A stretch of 10,493 nt of DNA, taken from Chitinophagaceae bacterium (GTDB lineage: Bacteria; Bacteroidota; Bacteroidia; Chitinophagales; Chitinophagaceae). Below the pieces are notes generated by a model, which saw only the letters and a list, made by a program, of their open reading frames with translations, had not been told where the DNA came from and did no database searches. The stretch lies in NCBI GenBank assembly GCA_025455665.1, contig JALOMC010000050.1:1-10493 (forward strand), read 5' to 3'. A program made the translations under genes and the position numbers. Of the stretch, positions 1 to 6,840 are shown one piece after another; within the stretch, counting starts at the first letter, position 1; each line of letters begins with the position of its first letter.

Positions 1-1
1 T

Positions 2-316
2 TACAACTTTCGCAATACAGGCATCACTATCAACATTCGCTTGTACAAACCCTTTCAGCGGTGGCACCACACGCTGGCTCAAAACGGTATCCTTTTCGAA
101 TTCAACTGGCATACCTGGCACCGTGGCTGGCTCAATATTCGCCAACCCCGTTTCAATTTTCAGAAGGCATCGCTGTTGGAGCTCAGCATGTACCTGTCGG
201 CCATTTTTATGAGCGAACCATTCGATGAGGGCAGCATTGAATTTTATTTCAATAACAAGACACTGGAAAAAATCATGCAGGCTATCCGGCATCAAACCAT
301 CGGCATCCGACAATAA
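2..316 (+). CDS. 3' end of an unidentified protein, cut by the left edge
   Basis: The frame is open from the first base of the window to the TAA at 314-316, so this is the C-terminal 104 residues of a gene that starts upstream. A TTG at 41 could in principle be a start, but the frame continues unbroken through it. The visible protein is rich in aromatic residues and Asn/Arg in its first half (FNWHTW, WLNIRQPRFNF), followed by a likely helical stretch (ASLLELSMYLSAIF) and an acidic patch ending in a short charged helix. There is no signal peptide, membrane segment or motif I recognise. All three plus frames are open for the first 200 bases or so; I chose this one because it is the longest and has the most protein-like composition. 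Function unknown. Confidence 0.5.
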   Translation, partial: YNFRNTGITINIRLYKPFQRWHHTLAQNGILFEFNWHTWHRGWLNIRQPRFNFQKASLLELSMYLSAIFMSEPFDEGSIEFYFNNKTLEKIMQAIRHQTIGIRQ

Positions 317-408
317 GCCGACACCGTTAGCAGCTATTTAAATGGTATTTATTTCGCCTGCAAACCAGTTTCTGCCCGCACCTGCAATCATCAGCTAACT
401 TATTTTCA

Positions 409-430
409 CACAAACATGTGATTGTTTGTG
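409..430. repeat. Short inverted repeat (CACAAAC / GTTTGTG)
   Basis: The 7-bp arms 409-415 and 424-430 are exact reverse complements around an 8-base spacer. The site lies about 95 bp after the stop of the left-edge gene and about 305 bp before the receptor start. It could be a weak hairpin ending the upstream transcript, although no T-run follows, or a protein-binding site. The arms are short enough that chance cannot be excluded. Confidence 0.3.
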
Positions 431-556
431 AAGGCAACTCAATAAGCTGTTTTTCAATTAGTTAAGTCACAATTCAACCCTTGCCGCTCGTCCGCCAAAA
501 AGCTGCATCGACGGCACCAATATGCCGCTGACACATCAGCCGCTTCACCACTCATC

Positions 557-568
557 TATCTCGAGATA
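557..568. promoter_or_regulatory. 12-bp perfect palindrome, possible operator
   Basis: The sequence TATCTCGAGATA equals its own reverse complement. It lies about 170 bp upstream of the TonB receptor start, inside a non-coding gap. Twofold symmetry of this length suits a dimeric regulator. No regulator gene is next to it and I do not recognise the motif, so the operator role is inference. Confidence 0.3.
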
Positions 569-735
569 ATTTTACCTCGTCATCTCGCAGCCTACTTGCC
601 CGAGCTCAAGTAAGCTCCCGAAACACAGGTTTCATAAAATAAAAAAACAATTTTCTATTCTCTGGTTGTACGCACCCCTGCCTCACACCCCTACCTGCCA
701 GCTTCCATTTCAACACACCAAAAACAACCATATCG

Positions 736-3069
736 ATGAAACACTCATTTGCAGCCATTGGGCTGCTGCTTTCTCTTTGTGCCCATACACAAACCACGCA
801 GGCGGTACGTGGCATAGTGGTAGATCAGGTACTGCAAACACCACTGGCCGGCGCTACCGTCACTATCAGTGGCACGTATCAGCGAACCGTATCCGATAGC
901 AACGGCAATTTCCGTTTTTCCAAAGTAGCGGTTGGCATTCATCAATTACAGGTAAGCTACGTAGGCTATAAGACCGGCACCCTCAATAATCTGCAGGTGA
1001 TATCGGGCAAAGAACTGGTGGTGACCATACCGCTGGAACTGAGCGTGCAGCATGAAACGCAAGTGGTAGTGAAAGGCAGCAACAAAAAAAACAAGCCGCT
1101 GAACGACATGAGCCTCGTCAGTGCCAGAGCCTTCACGGTAGAAGAAACGCAGAAGTATGCAGCCGCGGTAAACGATCCGCTGCGCATGGCTACCAACTAT
1201 GCCGGCGTGGTCAGCGCCGATGATGGTGGCAACAACATTGTGATAAGAGGCAATGCCCCCAATGGCCTGCTGTGGCGCATGGAAGGCATCGATATTCCCA
1301 ACCCCAATCATTTTGCTAATAGCGGTGCCAGCGGTGGCGGTATCTCCATTCTGAGTGCGCAGTTACTGGCCAACTCCGATTTCTTAACCGGCGCATTTGC
1401 CGCCGAGTACGGCAATGCCAGCAGCGGTGTATTTGACCTGAAACTGCGCAAGGGAAACAATGAACGCCGCGAATACACCTTACAAGCAGGCTTGCTGGGC
1501 CTGAATGCAACCGCAGAGGGGCCTTTCAAGAAAAAAGGTAAGAGCAGTTATCTCATCAATTACCGCTACTCTACCCTGCAGCTACTGGCGCAAACAGGAC
1601 TCAACATTGGCATTGGTGGTACCGATTTTCAGGACTACGCTTACAACGTTTATTTGCCTACCAAAAAAGCCGGGCAATTCACTTTGTTTGGCTTTGGTGG
1701 ATTCAACAAGCAGGATGCTGATGCAAAAAAAGACCCTGCAGAGTGGGAAAGCGAAGGCGACCGCTATGGTTTTCGGTGGAAAGGCAATACGCTGCTCAAA
1801 GGCGCTACACATCAGGTGCACCTTGGCCGCCGCACCTTATTGAAATCGGCCCTGGCCTGGAGCCAGGCGAAAGTAGCAACTCAAACCACCTACCAGCAGC
1901 AAAATGGCCGTGCCGATATTCACCATAATCAAACTCATGACACCAAACGCTGGACTCTTAGCAGCACCCTGCATCACCGCATCAGCCATGCGCACCAACT
2001 GCGAGCCGGCTTCATTGCCAGTCAAATAGACTTCAACTACTACCAGCAAGAAAAAAGCAATGTAACCGCGCCATTGGTAAAAGTGATGGACGTGAAAGAC
2101 AACACCCAAACCATACAAGCCTTTGCGCAATGGCAGGCCCGTCCGTCGGACAAGTGGACCCTTAACGCAGGCCTTCACTACCTGCGATTGCAGCTCAATG
2201 GCAGTCAGGCCATCGAACCCAGAGCAGGCGTACGCTACCAACTATCCAACACAGCCAGCCTATCGGCCGGCTACGGCCTGCATAGCCAGGTACTGCCCAT
2301 GGGCGTATATTTTGGGCAGCAAGCGGGCACACCTGCTGATAAGTTACCTAATCGTGAGCTTGGCTTTACACGATCGCACCACTACATATTGGGCTACCAA
2401 CAGCAACTGGGCAGCAAATGGCGCAGCAAAGTCGAAGTATATTATCAGCACCTGCAAAACATACCAGTGGGCAACAGTGACACCAGCACCCTTGCCAGCA
2501 TCAACCTGCAAGATGGATTTGTGACCGACCAACTGGTAAACAAGGGTAGCGGCCGCAACTATGGCATCGAACTTTCCCTGGAGCGCCACCTCGATCATCA
2601 TTTTTATTTCATGTGGAGCAATAGCCTATTCAGATCGCTATATACAGCACTGGATGGCAAAGAACGCAGCACACGATACGATGGCCGCTATGCCAGCAAT
2701 TTGATAGTTGGCAAGGACTTTGTACAAAAACAAGGGCGGCGCACCTTCGGCATCAACTTCAAACTGGTGTACGCAGGCGGCTTCCGCCATACACCCATCA
2801 ATGAAGTACAATCGAAAGCCAAAGGCTACACGGTTTATTTCGAAGACAGAGCTTTTGAAATGCAGCTGCCCGCCTACTTCCGCAGCGATATCAGGCTCAG
2901 CATGACCTGGAACAAGGAACGCCGCACGAATACGCTATCGCTGGATATTCAGAACGTAACCAACCGGCAAAATGTATTTGGCTACTACTACGATCAAACA
3001 AAGCAAAAGATAGTCACCGGCTACCAGGCTGGCATCATCCCGGTCATCAACTACAAGATTGAATTTTAA
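736..3069 (+). CDS. TonB-dependent outer-membrane receptor with CarboxypepD_reg-like N-terminus
   Basis: A 777-residue outer-membrane receptor of the type that imports a scarce ligand using energy from TonB-ExbBD. The N-terminus is a signal peptide (MKHSF, then a hydrophobic core at residues 5-15), with likely cleavage near Ala23. Cys15 lacks a small residue at -1, so it is not a lipobox. Residues about 24-103 form a carboxypeptidase-regulatory-like beta-sandwich (GIVVD...PLAGATVTI...SDSNGNFRF...VSYVGYK), the usual N-terminal extension of Bacteroidota receptors. Residues about 130-240 are the plug (NIVIRGNAPNGLLW, MEGIDIPNPNHF, FAAEYGNASSGVFDL). The rest is a 22-strand-type beta barrel of alternating polar and hydrophobic strands ending in the expected Phe777. 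The ligand cannot be read from sequence. There is no SusD-like partner downstream, which argues against a SusC glycan system. The next gene starts 21 bp later on the same strand, so the two probably form an operon. Confidence 0.88.
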   Translation: MKHSFAAIGLLLSLCAHTQTTQAVRGIVVDQVLQTPLAGATVTISGTYQRTVSDSNGNFRFSKVAVGIHQLQVSYVGYKTGTLNNLQVISGKELVVTIPLELSVQHETQVVVKGSNKKNKPLNDMSLVSARAFTVEETQKYAAAVNDPLRMATNYAGVVSADDGGNNIVIRGNAPNGLLWRMEGIDIPNPNHFANSGASGGGISILSAQLLANSDFLTGAFAAEYGNASSGVFDLKLRKGNNERREYTLQAGLLGLNATAEGPFKKKGKSSYLINYRYSTLQLLAQTGLNIGIGGTDFQDYAYNVYLPTKKAGQFTLFGFGGFNKQDADAKKDPAEWESEGDRYGFRWKGNTLLKGATHQVHLGRRTLLKSALAWSQAKVATQTTYQQQNGRADIHHNQTHDTKRWTLSSTLHHRISHAHQLRAGFIASQIDFNYYQQEKSNVTAPLVKVMDVKDNTQTIQAFAQWQARPSDKWTLNAGLHYLRLQLNGSQAIEPRAGVRYQLSNTASLSAGYGLHSQVLPMGVYFGQQAGTPADKLPNRELGFTRSHHYILGYQQQLGSKWRSKVEVYYQHLQNIPVGNSDTSTLASINLQDGFVTDQLVNKGSGRNYGIELSLERHLDHHFYFMWSNSLFRSLYTALDGKERSTRYDGRYASNLIVGKDFVQKQGRRTFGINFKLVYAGGFRHTPINEVQSKAKGYTVYFEDRAFEMQLPAYFRSDIRLSMTWNKERRTNTLSLDIQNVTNRQNVFGYYYDQTKQKIVTGYQAGIIPVINYKIEF

Positions 3070-3090
3070 TCACTCAATAAAAAACACACC

Positions 3091-3750
3091 ATGAAACAAA
3101 TTCTCACCCAGGGAATCCTGGCCCTGACCCTGCTGGTTGGTACTACCGCCTGCCAAAAAGATGCCCTTCGCGGCGAAGGCAATACCGTGACAGAAACACG
3201 TGCAGTGGCTGCTTTCAATGCAGTAGAAATTTCGGGCAACCGGCAAGTTGAGATCATTAAGAGCAATGAAAGCAAGGTGGAAATAACGGGCTATCAAAAC
3301 CTGGTAGCCGCCTACAGTGCCCATGTCAGCAACGGCCGGCTTCGATTCGAATTTCCTGACCATACCCGTGTTCGGAACGATAACATTCGCCTGAAAATCT
3401 ATACGCCCTCCCTCAGCAGCATGGTACTAAGCGGCAACAATACAGTACAGGTAAGCAACGGCTTTATTGGTACAAGTATGGAATGCAGGCTAAGCGGAAG
3501 CGGTGAGGTGAATTTCTCCGGCGGCTTGTTTACCAATCTCGCTATCAACATAAGCGGCAGTGGCACCGTAAATGCGCAGGCAGCCACAGCCACGCATGGC
3601 CGGGTAGATATAAGTGGCAATGCCACCATAGAGGTAAGAGCAACCGAAACGCTGCGAGTGGCTATCAGTGGCGATGGCGAAGTGTACTACCATGGCAATC
3701 CGGTGCTTACTCAACAAATTTCAGGTCGTGGTCGCATTGTAAAACGCTAG
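3091..3750 (+). CDS. GIN-domain (DUF2807) lipoprotein
   Basis: A 219-residue cell-envelope lipoprotein. The signal peptide has a hydrophobic core at residues 9-16 and ends at Cys21 (VGTTAC), the expected acylation site. The residues after the cysteine, Gln-Lys-Asp, resemble the Bacteroidota lipoprotein export signal that directs lipoproteins to the cell surface. Residues about 40-219 match the DUF2807 / putative auto-transporter adhesin head GIN domain. This is a right-handed beta-helix-like fold whose turns carry Ser-Gly motifs, seen here near residues 48, 114, 135, 155, 175, 193 and 211; the last five are about 20 residues apart. The biochemical role of the family is poorly known. The gene follows the TonB receptor by 21 bp, with no terminator between, so it is probably co-transcribed and may act with the receptor at the outer membrane. 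Confidence 0.85.
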   Translation: MKQILTQGILALTLLVGTTACQKDALRGEGNTVTETRAVAAFNAVEISGNRQVEIIKSNESKVEITGYQNLVAAYSAHVSNGRLRFEFPDHTRVRNDNIRLKIYTPSLSSMVLSGNNTVQVSNGFIGTSMECRLSGSGEVNFSGGLFTNLAINISGSGTVNAQAATATHGRVDISGNATIEVRATETLRVAISGDGEVYYHGNPVLTQQISGRGRIVKR

Positions 3751-3789
3751 CCACTACCAGGCACCGTGCCACTATACCAACGAAAGAAT

Positions 3790-3831
3790 AAGCCGCCCTG
3801 CTGCTGCCAGCTGCATGCAGAAGGGCGGCTT
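3790..3831. terminator. Hairpin between convergent genes, probably a bidirectional terminator
   Basis: A 10-bp perfect stem (arm AAGCCGCCCT at 3790-3799, complementary arm at 3822-3831) encloses a 22-base loop. It sits 40 bp after the stop of the GIN lipoprotein and 32 bp after the stop of the convergent minus-strand gene. On the minus strand the stem is followed by T-rich TTATTCTTTCG; on the plus strand only a weak TT follows. It most likely ends transcription from both sides, more strongly on the minus strand. Confidence 0.65.
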
Positions 3832-3862
3832 TCGAATGATGACAACGGAATAAGCGGAATGA

Positions 3863-4765
3863 CTATGCCGGCACAAAATCATTGGCATGGGCATCGTATT
3901 TCATACCAAAGCGGCCTTGCGCCAGCAGTGAAGCGATGGTATTCTTCAGGGTCCGGATCCTATCGGCATAATTCACTTCGCCAATTTGGGTAAGATTTTG
4001 ATAGGCCCGATTGTAATTGCCATTTGTGTTCAGCGCTGCCGCTATCCGATCATTTTTGGCCCTGCCCTGGTGCCTGATATCTGCTACCATGAGGCATACC
4101 CTGGCAGGAGCACCATGCAGATTAAACCGACGATGGTATTCCGGTAGTTTCTCCTTCATATGAGCAACGGCCGTATCTACCTGCAACTGCCGGTGCGCCG
4201 CATCTTGCTGTGCCCAGTGCACCATACGAGCCGAGCAAATGAGTTCCTGCCTTTCAATGTCGTTCAAGGTAGGATTGAAATAGTTCATCAGGGCTTCGGT
4301 ACTGGTGTCGGATTCCAGCGGGCTGATCACCCCATTATCTGACCGGTAGCAAACACGATTGTTTTGCAACACAAGCCGCGGAAAATAATCGGTAGCAGCG
4401 GGCAGCTGCAAAAGCCTGCGGAGAAAAATGACGAAATCACCATTGGGCACATGCGCAGCATATTGCATAAAAGTGAAGGTGAACTTCGCTCTGTCATAGG
4501 TATTCAGGCAAAAAAAAGAACCCTTGCTTTCTGCCATGGCCGTGGGGTACAGAAACCACGCCCAAAAACCATAAGGTGCTTCGTACTCGGCTGGCTGGTA
4601 TACCAAGCCCTGCTGTGTGCTGGTATTATACAGCCCAAAATGGCCGAGGTAGCTGGTGCGGTAGCCTATCACAAAGCGCCCTTGCTGACTGCTGCTTAGT
4701 TGACCATGGTACACGGTGCGACCGTTGGCCAGCGTACCGCTGGAAATTGTAAAATCGTGTGGCAT
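3863..4765 (-). CDS. Uncharacterised protein with a lysozyme/transglycosylase-like ES..G...MQ signature
   Basis: I do not recognise this family with certainty. I chose the ATG at 4765 (300 residues, starting MPHDFTISSG). An in-frame ATG at 4834 would add 23 residues but lies only 8 bases from the T-run of the previous operon's terminator, leaving no room for a promoter. In the 300-residue numbering, an N-terminal segment rich in Gly, Tyr and Ser (1-55) is followed by MAESKGSFFCLN (77-88) and YDRAKFTFTFMQYAAH (90-105). The spacing of the Glu-Ser-x-Gly and the later Phe-Met-Gln resembles lytic transglycosylases and other lysozyme-fold enzymes (ESxG...GxMQ), which would make Glu79 the catalytic acid. 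The rest (120-300) is largely helical, ending in a basic segment. There is no signal peptide or membrane segment, so action on peptidoglycan would need release or an unconventional export route. A peptidoglycan- or chitin-cleaving role is inference. Confidence 0.6.
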   Translation of the reverse strand: MPHDFTISSGTLANGRTVYHGQLSSSQQGRFVIGYRTSYLGHFGLYNTSTQQGLVYQPAEYEAPYGFWAWFLYPTAMAESKGSFFCLNTYDRAKFTFTFMQYAAHVPNGDFVIFLRRLLQLPAATDYFPRLVLQNNRVCYRSDNGVISPLESDTSTEALMNYFNPTLNDIERQELICSARMVHWAQQDAAHRQLQVDTAVAHMKEKLPEYHRRFNLHGAPARVCLMVADIRHQGRAKNDRIAAALNTNGNYNRAYQNLTQIGEVNYADRIRTLKNTIASLLAQGRFGMKYDAHANDFVPA

Positions 4766-4840
4766 AAATGGTGGATTGAAATGATACCGCCTGAAGGTGT
4801 AAAACAAACCCGACAGGTACAAGCGTAAAACCACGCGGAC
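4766..4840 (-). promoter_or_regulatory. Possible promoter of the lysozyme-like gene
   Basis: Between the terminator of the chagasin operon and the chosen start at 4765, the minus strand reads GGTTTGTT, then, 18 bases after the TTTG, TATCATTTC. This loosely resembles the Bacteroidota TTTG / TAnnTTTG pattern, with one extra base and a C instead of the final G in the -7 element. It would give a very short leader before the ATG. The match is imperfect and rests mainly on position: a gene that starts after a strong terminator needs its own promoter here. Confidence 0.25.
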
Positions 4841-4841
4841 G

Positions 4842-4869
4842 AAAAAAAAGGAGCCCGGTAAGGGGCTCC
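4842..4869 (-). terminator. Rho-independent terminator of the protease-inhibitor operon
   Basis: Read on the minus strand, GGAGCCC, a 6-base loop (CTTACC), GGGCTCC and then eight T's form a classic intrinsic terminator: a 7-bp GC-rich perfect stem followed directly by a U-tract. It begins 21 bp after the stop codon of the chagasin-like inhibitor (4891), so it marks the 3' end of the protease, module and inhibitor operon. Confidence 0.9.
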
Positions 4870-4890
4870 TGTAGTCATCTTTTAAACTGG

Positions 4891-5208
4891 CTATTCATTC
4901 ACCGACAAACGAAACTCGAAGCACTCAGCCGGCGGTTCATTTGTTTCCCACGGGCGCCGTAGCTCCAGCTTTACAACAGTGCCAGGCAGCTTTCGTAGCA
5001 GCTTCATTTCAATACAGGCCGTACCTGCCGCCCCCGGCTGGCTGCCAGCGGGCTGAAAGCGGCGGCTCACCTGCCAGGCGGCATGCGGGGCCAGTTGCCA
5101 AACAAAGCCGGTGGTGCCATTCTCGGGCAATTGTATTTCCAGCACATCGCCCACATGTAGCTGCACATGCTGGCCGCCTTGCTCCTTCCTGATCACTTTT
5201 TTTGCCAT
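4891..5208 (-). CDS. Chagasin-family (MEROPS I42) cysteine protease inhibitor
   Basis: A 105-residue protein of typical chagasin size. All three signature loops of the family are visible: NGTTGFVW at residues 30-37 (family NPTTGYxW, the loop that covers the catalytic cysteine), PGAAG at 58-62 (the glycine-rich loop), and RPW at 85-87. In the family these three loops fill the active-site cleft of papain-like C1A proteases and block them tightly and reversibly. The second residue of the first loop is Gly rather than the usual Pro. Most bacterial members carry a signal peptide; this one starts MAKKVIRKEQ with no hydrophobic segment and so appears cytoplasmic or unconventionally exported. It is the last gene of an operon whose first gene is a C1A protease, 25 bp after the small-module gene, and is followed by a strong terminator. 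The neighbouring protease is the obvious target; this is inferred from context. Confidence 0.88.
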   Translation of the reverse strand: MAKKVIRKEQGGQHVQLHVGDVLEIQLPENGTTGFVWQLAPHAAWQVSRRFQPAGSQPGAAGTACIEMKLLRKLPGTVVKLELRRPWETNEPPAECFEFRLSVNE

Positions 5209-5233
5209 CGCTGCTGTTGTCGGTGTAAAGGTA

Positions 5234-5650
5234 TTACCAATTGTAAATCTCTACCACCTGATCATTGTCGAGCAGCACATTCACCGGCGATTGTGTTTCC
5301 AGTGCACTGGCAGCTACCATACAAATGGCGGTCACGCTGGTATCGCTGGCCGGATTTATTTTTTTCCAGCCCAAATCGGTAATACCGATCCATGCATTCC
5401 GGGTTTCGGCTTTGCTCCACAAAGCGTTCACCTTTTTGTTGTTGTGCCAGGTGCCGGCTCCAAATGCATCTTTTACGCCGGCTGCTGCCTCTTGCGTGTT
5501 AAAGGAGTCGAACGGCGTGCTTTGTCTGGCACCTGCATCGCTGGTGGCTGCTTCAGCGGCAGCCGCCGGCAGGCTTTGTGTGGGCTGGTTGGCACCCCCG
5601 GTGGTAGCTGCTGCAGGCTGCATAGCTGGTTCATTTTTCTTGGTTGACAT
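5234..5650 (-). CDS. Small protein: disordered N-terminus plus a stand-alone copy of the protease C-terminal module
   Basis: A 138-residue protein. Residues 1-46 are rich in Ala, Gln, Thr and Pro and look disordered. Residues about 68-138 form a compact module (VNALW, TRNAWIGI, LGWKKI, SDTS, SPVNVLL, QVVEIY) clearly homologous to the C-terminal 73 residues of the protease encoded just upstream. The two align without gaps from the LW pair to the last beta strand, sharing LW, RNAW, GW, DT and E-[IV]-Y at the same spacing. There is no signal peptide or catalytic motif. The start codon lies 42 bp after the protease stop and the inhibitor start 25 bp after this stop, so it is the middle gene of a three-gene operon. 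The module is probably a binding or targeting domain; its partner is unknown. Both proteins begin MS-[DT]-KK, which may also be shared ancestry. Confidence 0.8.
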   Translation of the reverse strand: MSTKKNEPAMQPAAATTGGANQPTQSLPAAAAEAATSDAGARQSTPFDSFNTQEAAAGVKDAFGAGTWHNNKKVNALWSKAETRNAWIGITDLGWKKINPASDTSVTAICMVAASALETQSPVNVLLDNDQVVEIYNW

Positions 5651-5692
5651 ATTGCTGTGTTTTTGAAAGTGTGAAACAAAAATGGAACCACA

Positions 5693-6814
5693 TCAAGCGT
5701 ACACCTCTGTAATTTGGTTAGCACTGTTGATGTAGACCGATACATTCCGACGGGCAGTTTTGGCAGCCGCCAGTTGCGTCAGCAGCAAATAGAAGTTGGT
5801 ATCGTTGCTATCGCTGATGCGACGCCAGCCTTCATTGCCCAGGTAGGCCCATGCATTGCGGGCCGATGAATTGGCCCACAAACCGCGAACAGCCACATTG
5901 CGCACCCAGCCTGACAGGTCTACTTCATCGATGCCATACATTTCGCTATCGATACCTACCTGACCGTAGCCAATGCGGAAGAATCCACTTTCGCCAAAAC
6001 CCGTACCCCAGCTGTTTTTGCAAATCCATGCCTGCTGCGCATCGTTGTAGCCCACGCAACACACACAGTGGCCACCACGCAGTTGCCCGGGATTGCTGCT
6101 TTTGCGATACACGCCACTGCGGTACGCATAAAAATCATCGTACACCGTATAGCAGGCAATGACGGCTCCCTTGGTACTGATCCAGTCTTTCATAGCCTGA
6201 ATAGACGTCAGCTTGGTGTAGCCTTTGATTTTTGTGAGGCGGTTTTGCCAATCGGCACAGCGGCCTGTACAGTTCTGATCACCAGCGGTGTATGGATAGC
6301 AAGCTTCGTCTACCACGCCGGTATTTTTATAATGGTCCAATGCTTTGTGCGGCCACCAGCCATTGGCACATGTACGGCCTTCGCTGCGGGCATGGCAGTA
6401 GTACAGGTGTGCTTCAGAGTGATCAACAGCTGCTGAGGCTCCCTTCTGTACTTTGTAGCGTGTTTCGACCGCCGCCACGGTGCCAAAGGCCACACAGCTA
6501 CCACAGCCACCCTGGTTTTTTACAGGCGTTACATAGTTTTGACCGCCATGGTTCCGCCAATCAAAGCTGGCAGGCGCACCAAAGCCGTCGCTACTGCTCA
6601 TGGCACCCTTCAGCGCCATAAAAGATGACAAATTCATGGCACTGATACCTTCCTGCTCTTCCAGGCTGGGTTCGTCGGGGCCGGGAGTGTAGCCCAGCAA
6701 TACATCTTGCTCGGCTTTCGATAATTCAAAGATGGGATTACTGCCGGCAGTCCAGGTACTTTGGTCTGCCTCCAGGGCAGCCTGAAGCGCTGCCAGCGCT
6801 TTTTTGTCTGACAT
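5693..6814 (-). CDS. Papain-like C1A cysteine protease with a C-terminal accessory module
   Basis: A 373-residue thiol protease. Residues 1-79 form a propeptide-like region with LGYTPGP at 40-46, which fits an inhibitory propeptide. The catalytic domain begins near PASFDWR (81-87), the usual mature start of papain-family enzymes. The active-site elements are present: oxyanion Gln101 and nucleophile Cys107 in QGGCGSCVAF, His249 in GGHC and Asn267 in KNSWG. Val108 replaces the Trp that normally follows the catalytic Cys. Several cysteines (104, 140, 149, 172, 182, 186) sit where C1A enzymes form disulfides, which suggests an oxidising destination, yet the start MSDKKALAAL shows no signal peptide. 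Residues 301-373 (GLW, ARNAWAYL, GWRRI, NDTN, NVSVYI, ITEVY) are an extra module repeated in the next gene. It is the first gene of an operon with that module protein and a chagasin-type inhibitor. The substrate is unknown. Confidence 0.9.
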   Translation of the reverse strand: MSDKKALAALQAALEADQSTWTAGSNPIFELSKAEQDVLLGYTPGPDEPSLEEQEGISAMNLSSFMALKGAMSSSDGFGAPASFDWRNHGGQNYVTPVKNQGGCGSCVAFGTVAAVETRYKVQKGASAAVDHSEAHLYYCHARSEGRTCANGWWPHKALDHYKNTGVVDEACYPYTAGDQNCTGRCADWQNRLTKIKGYTKLTSIQAMKDWISTKGAVIACYTVYDDFYAYRSGVYRKSSNPGQLRGGHCVCCVGYNDAQQAWICKNSWGTGFGESGFFRIGYGQVGIDSEMYGIDEVDLSGWVRNVAVRGLWANSSARNAWAYLGNEGWRRISDSNDTNFYLLLTQLAAAKTARRNVSVYINSANQITEVYA

Positions 6815-6840
6815 AGGAGTAAAGTTTGAGAAGTGAGAAA

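Larger units (their letters stand above)
317..735. other. Intergenic region before the TonB receptor operon
   Basis: This 419-bp gap holds no convincing gene on either strand. It must contain the promoter of the receptor operon, but I found no clean copy of the Bacteroidota pattern (TTG near -33, TAnnTTTG near -7). It does contain a 7-bp inverted repeat at 409-430 and a perfect 12-bp palindrome at 557-568, listed separately. The last 100 bases are A/C-rich, and no Shine-Dalgarno site precedes the ATG at 736, which is usual in Bacteroidota. Confidence 0.6.

Noticed and set aside
736..3069. SusC-type glycan-uptake receptor
   Set aside because: The protein is shorter than typical SusC (about 1000 residues), and the next gene is a GIN-domain lipoprotein rather than a SusD homologue. 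A general TonB-dependent receptor is the safer call.
4766..4834. Longer N-terminus for the lysozyme-like protein (start at 4834)
   Set aside because: This start lies only 8 bases from the T-run of the preceding terminator, leaving no space for a promoter. The extra 23 residues have no signal-peptide shape.
5111..5666. Long plus-strand open frames (up to 178 codons) opposite the inhibitor and module genes
   Set aside because: They lie wholly antisense to genes with recognisable chagasin loops and a module shared with the protease. Their Cys/Ala/Ser-rich translations are typical of the reverse strand of coding DNA.
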